Positions 5,700 to 6,532 of a DNA stretch of 6,532 bases are shown in pieces (within the stretch, counting starts at the first letter, position 1; each line of letters starts with the position of its first letter). A model generated the notes under the pieces. It was not told where the DNA came from. It saw only the letters and a list, made by a program, of their open reading frames with translations, and made no database searches. Position numbers and translations under genes: made by a program. Source of the DNA: Pseudomonadota bacterium (GTDB lineage Bacteria > Pseudomonadota > Alphaproteobacteria > Rhizobiales > Beijerinckiaceae); contig JAGTAM010000021.1 of assembly GCA_023422485.1 (NCBI GenBank), forward strand, positions 1 to 6,532, in the 5' to 3' direction.

Positions 5700-6217
5700 C
5701 GCGCACCGTCTCTCCCTTCTGGCCGCTCGATTGGTGGTCCGCGTGGTGGGACGCCTGGGGCTCCGTGCCCTACGTCGCGCCCCTGCGGGATGCGGGTCAG
5801 GCGGGCGACTTGGAGAAGCTCCATGCCACCGCCTTCGCCCGCCCCTGGGCCGCCCACGAGTTCGAGCGGATGCTGTGCGAGCGCTCGACCGAGGCGCATG
5901 CCCTGCGCCGGGGCAATGCGCTGCTCGGCTTCGTGCTGTCGCGCAAGGCTGTGGACGAGGCGGAGATCCTCACCATCGTGCTGGCGCCCTCCGCCCGCGG
6001 CGGCGGGCACAGCCGACGGCTCCTGAGCGAGCACCTGACGGCGCTCGCCTTCTCCGGCATCCGCACGGTTCACCTCGAAGTCGATGAGGGCAACAAGCCG
6101 GCCCTGAAGCTCTACGCCCGCCACGGCTTCCTCAAGGTCGGCGAGCGAAAGGGCTACTACCCGCTGCCCGACGGCAGCCGGGCGACCGCGCTGACCATGA
6201 GCGCGACGCTGTCGTGA
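5696..6217 (+). CDS. rimI: Ribosomal protein S18-alanine N-acetyltransferase (GNAT)
   Basis: A GNAT acetyltransferase (173 aa) expected to acetylate the N-terminal alanine of ribosomal protein S18 using acetyl-CoA. Motif A is ILTIVLAPSARGGGHSRRLL (91-110), with R101 and G104 of the acetyl-CoA pyrophosphate loop; the usual final Gly/Ala of Q/RxxGxG/A is Ser106. Motif B and the RimI-specific end read VHLEVDEGN (125-133), ALKLYARHGF (136-145) and GERKGYY (149-155), close to E. coli RimI. The conserved part begins near residue 34. Ahead of it is an extra N-terminus with six tryptophans in 13 residues (9-21, WPLDWWSAWWDAW), unlike textbook RimI. The start overlaps the tsaB stop by ATGA. The frame is open upstream through tsaB, but that part is shadow. 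The GNAT family is certain; the S18 substrate is inferred from motif B and the tsaB neighbour. Confidence 0.9.
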   Translation: MTRTVSPFWPLDWWSAWWDAWGSVPYVAPLRDAGQAGDLEKLHATAFARPWAAHEFERMLCERSTEAHALRRGNALLGFVLSRKAVDEAEILTIVLAPSARGGGHSRRLLSEHLTALAFSGIRTVHLEVDEGNKPALKLYARHGFLKVGERKGYYPLPDGSRATALTMSATLS

Positions 6218-6246
6218 GCCATCGCGCGAGCGCAGCCGGCCGATGA
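6214..6246 (+). other. Ten-codon GTG frame bridging rimI and plsC
   Basis: A GTG overlapping the rimI stop (GTGA, 6214-6217) opens ten codons whose TGA overlaps the plsC ATG (ATGA, 6243-6246). If used, it would carry ribosomes from rimI to plsC, which has a weak Shine-Dalgarno. It could equally be chance. Confidence 0.15.
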
Positions 6247-6532
6247 CCCGCGCCGGCATCGGCCTCCGCCTGCTCGTCCAGGCCCTGGCCTTCCTGATCG
6301 TGATCGGGCCGCACTGGCTCAGCCTGCGCTTCGGGCGCGGGCGGCTCGCCGCGCATATCCCGGTGGTGTTCCACCGCCTGTTCCTGCGCCTGTTCGCGGT
6401 GCGGGTGACCCAGACGGGCACGCCGCCGCCGCCGGGCGAGCCGGCCCTGGTGCTCGCCAACCACGTCTCCTGGCTCGACATCGTCGCGCTGGGCTCGCTG
6501 CGCCCGCTCTCCTTCGTGGCGAAATCCGAGAT
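6243..6532 (+). CDS. plsC: 1-acyl-sn-glycerol-3-phosphate acyltransferase, N-terminal part
   Basis: A membrane acyltransferase, probably adding the second acyl chain to lysophosphatidic acid to give phosphatidic acid, the precursor of membrane phospholipids. Only the first 96 complete codons lie in the window. A hydrophobic segment at about 8-28 (LVQALAFLIVIG core) is a likely membrane anchor. The catalytic HX4D motif is present as NHVSWLD (73-79, H74 and D79), and FVAKSE (91-96) matches the segment that follows it in the family. The start is an ATG 25 bp after the rimI stop, with a weak Shine-Dalgarno. Alternatives are another family member such as the lyso-ornithine lipid acyltransferase OlsA; the visible part cannot tell these apart. 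Confidence 0.85.
   Translation, partial: MTRAGIGLRLLVQALAFLIVIGPHWLSLRFGRGRLAAHIPVVFHRLFLRLFAVRVTQTGTPPPPGEPALVLANHVSWLDIVALGSLRPLSFVAKSE

Overview
The window is about two-thirds G+C. Its codon use and gene content are those of an alphaproteobacterium, most likely Hyphomicrobiales close to Methylobacterium/Methylorubrum. That placement rests on protein character and gene order, not on a database search. It is core chromosome: I see no transposase, phage gene, CRISPR array, tRNA or rRNA.

Layout: (1) 1-365 has no confident gene. It holds the intrinsic-type terminator of pyrE (312-353), a near-perfect Fur-type operator (197-211) next to a TTGACA hexamer facing left, and two adjacent hairpins (80-137). 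It looks like the control region of a leftward gene lying mostly outside the window. (2) 366-4103, minus strand, reads rpoZ, rsh, pyrE: RNA polymerase omega, a bifunctional ppGpp synthetase/hydrolase, and orotate phosphoribosyltransferase. (3) 4104-4307 is a divergent promoter region. (4) 4308-6532, plus strand, reads nfuA, tsaB, rimI, plsC (cut by the window end): Fe-S cluster carrier, t6A partner protein, ribosomal protein S18 acetyltransferase, and a lysophosphatidate-type acyltransferase.

How they work together: rpoZ encodes part of the ppGpp binding site of RNA polymerase, and the next gene makes and destroys ppGpp. A strong hairpin between the two may set their relative expression. pyrE ties pyrimidine supply to the same transcription direction. 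On the other strand, tsaB and rimI overlap by 4 bp (ATGA), and plsC follows rimI after 25 bp. These genes serve translation quality, Fe-S assembly and membrane lipid synthesis.

Nothing here is a clearly new system. The points most worth a second look are the tryptophan-rich N-terminus of RimI, the Fur-type box with no visible target gene, the loss of cysteines in the C-terminal regulatory part of Rsh, the rpoZ-rsh hairpin, and a 36-codon ORF whose stop overlaps the pyrE start.
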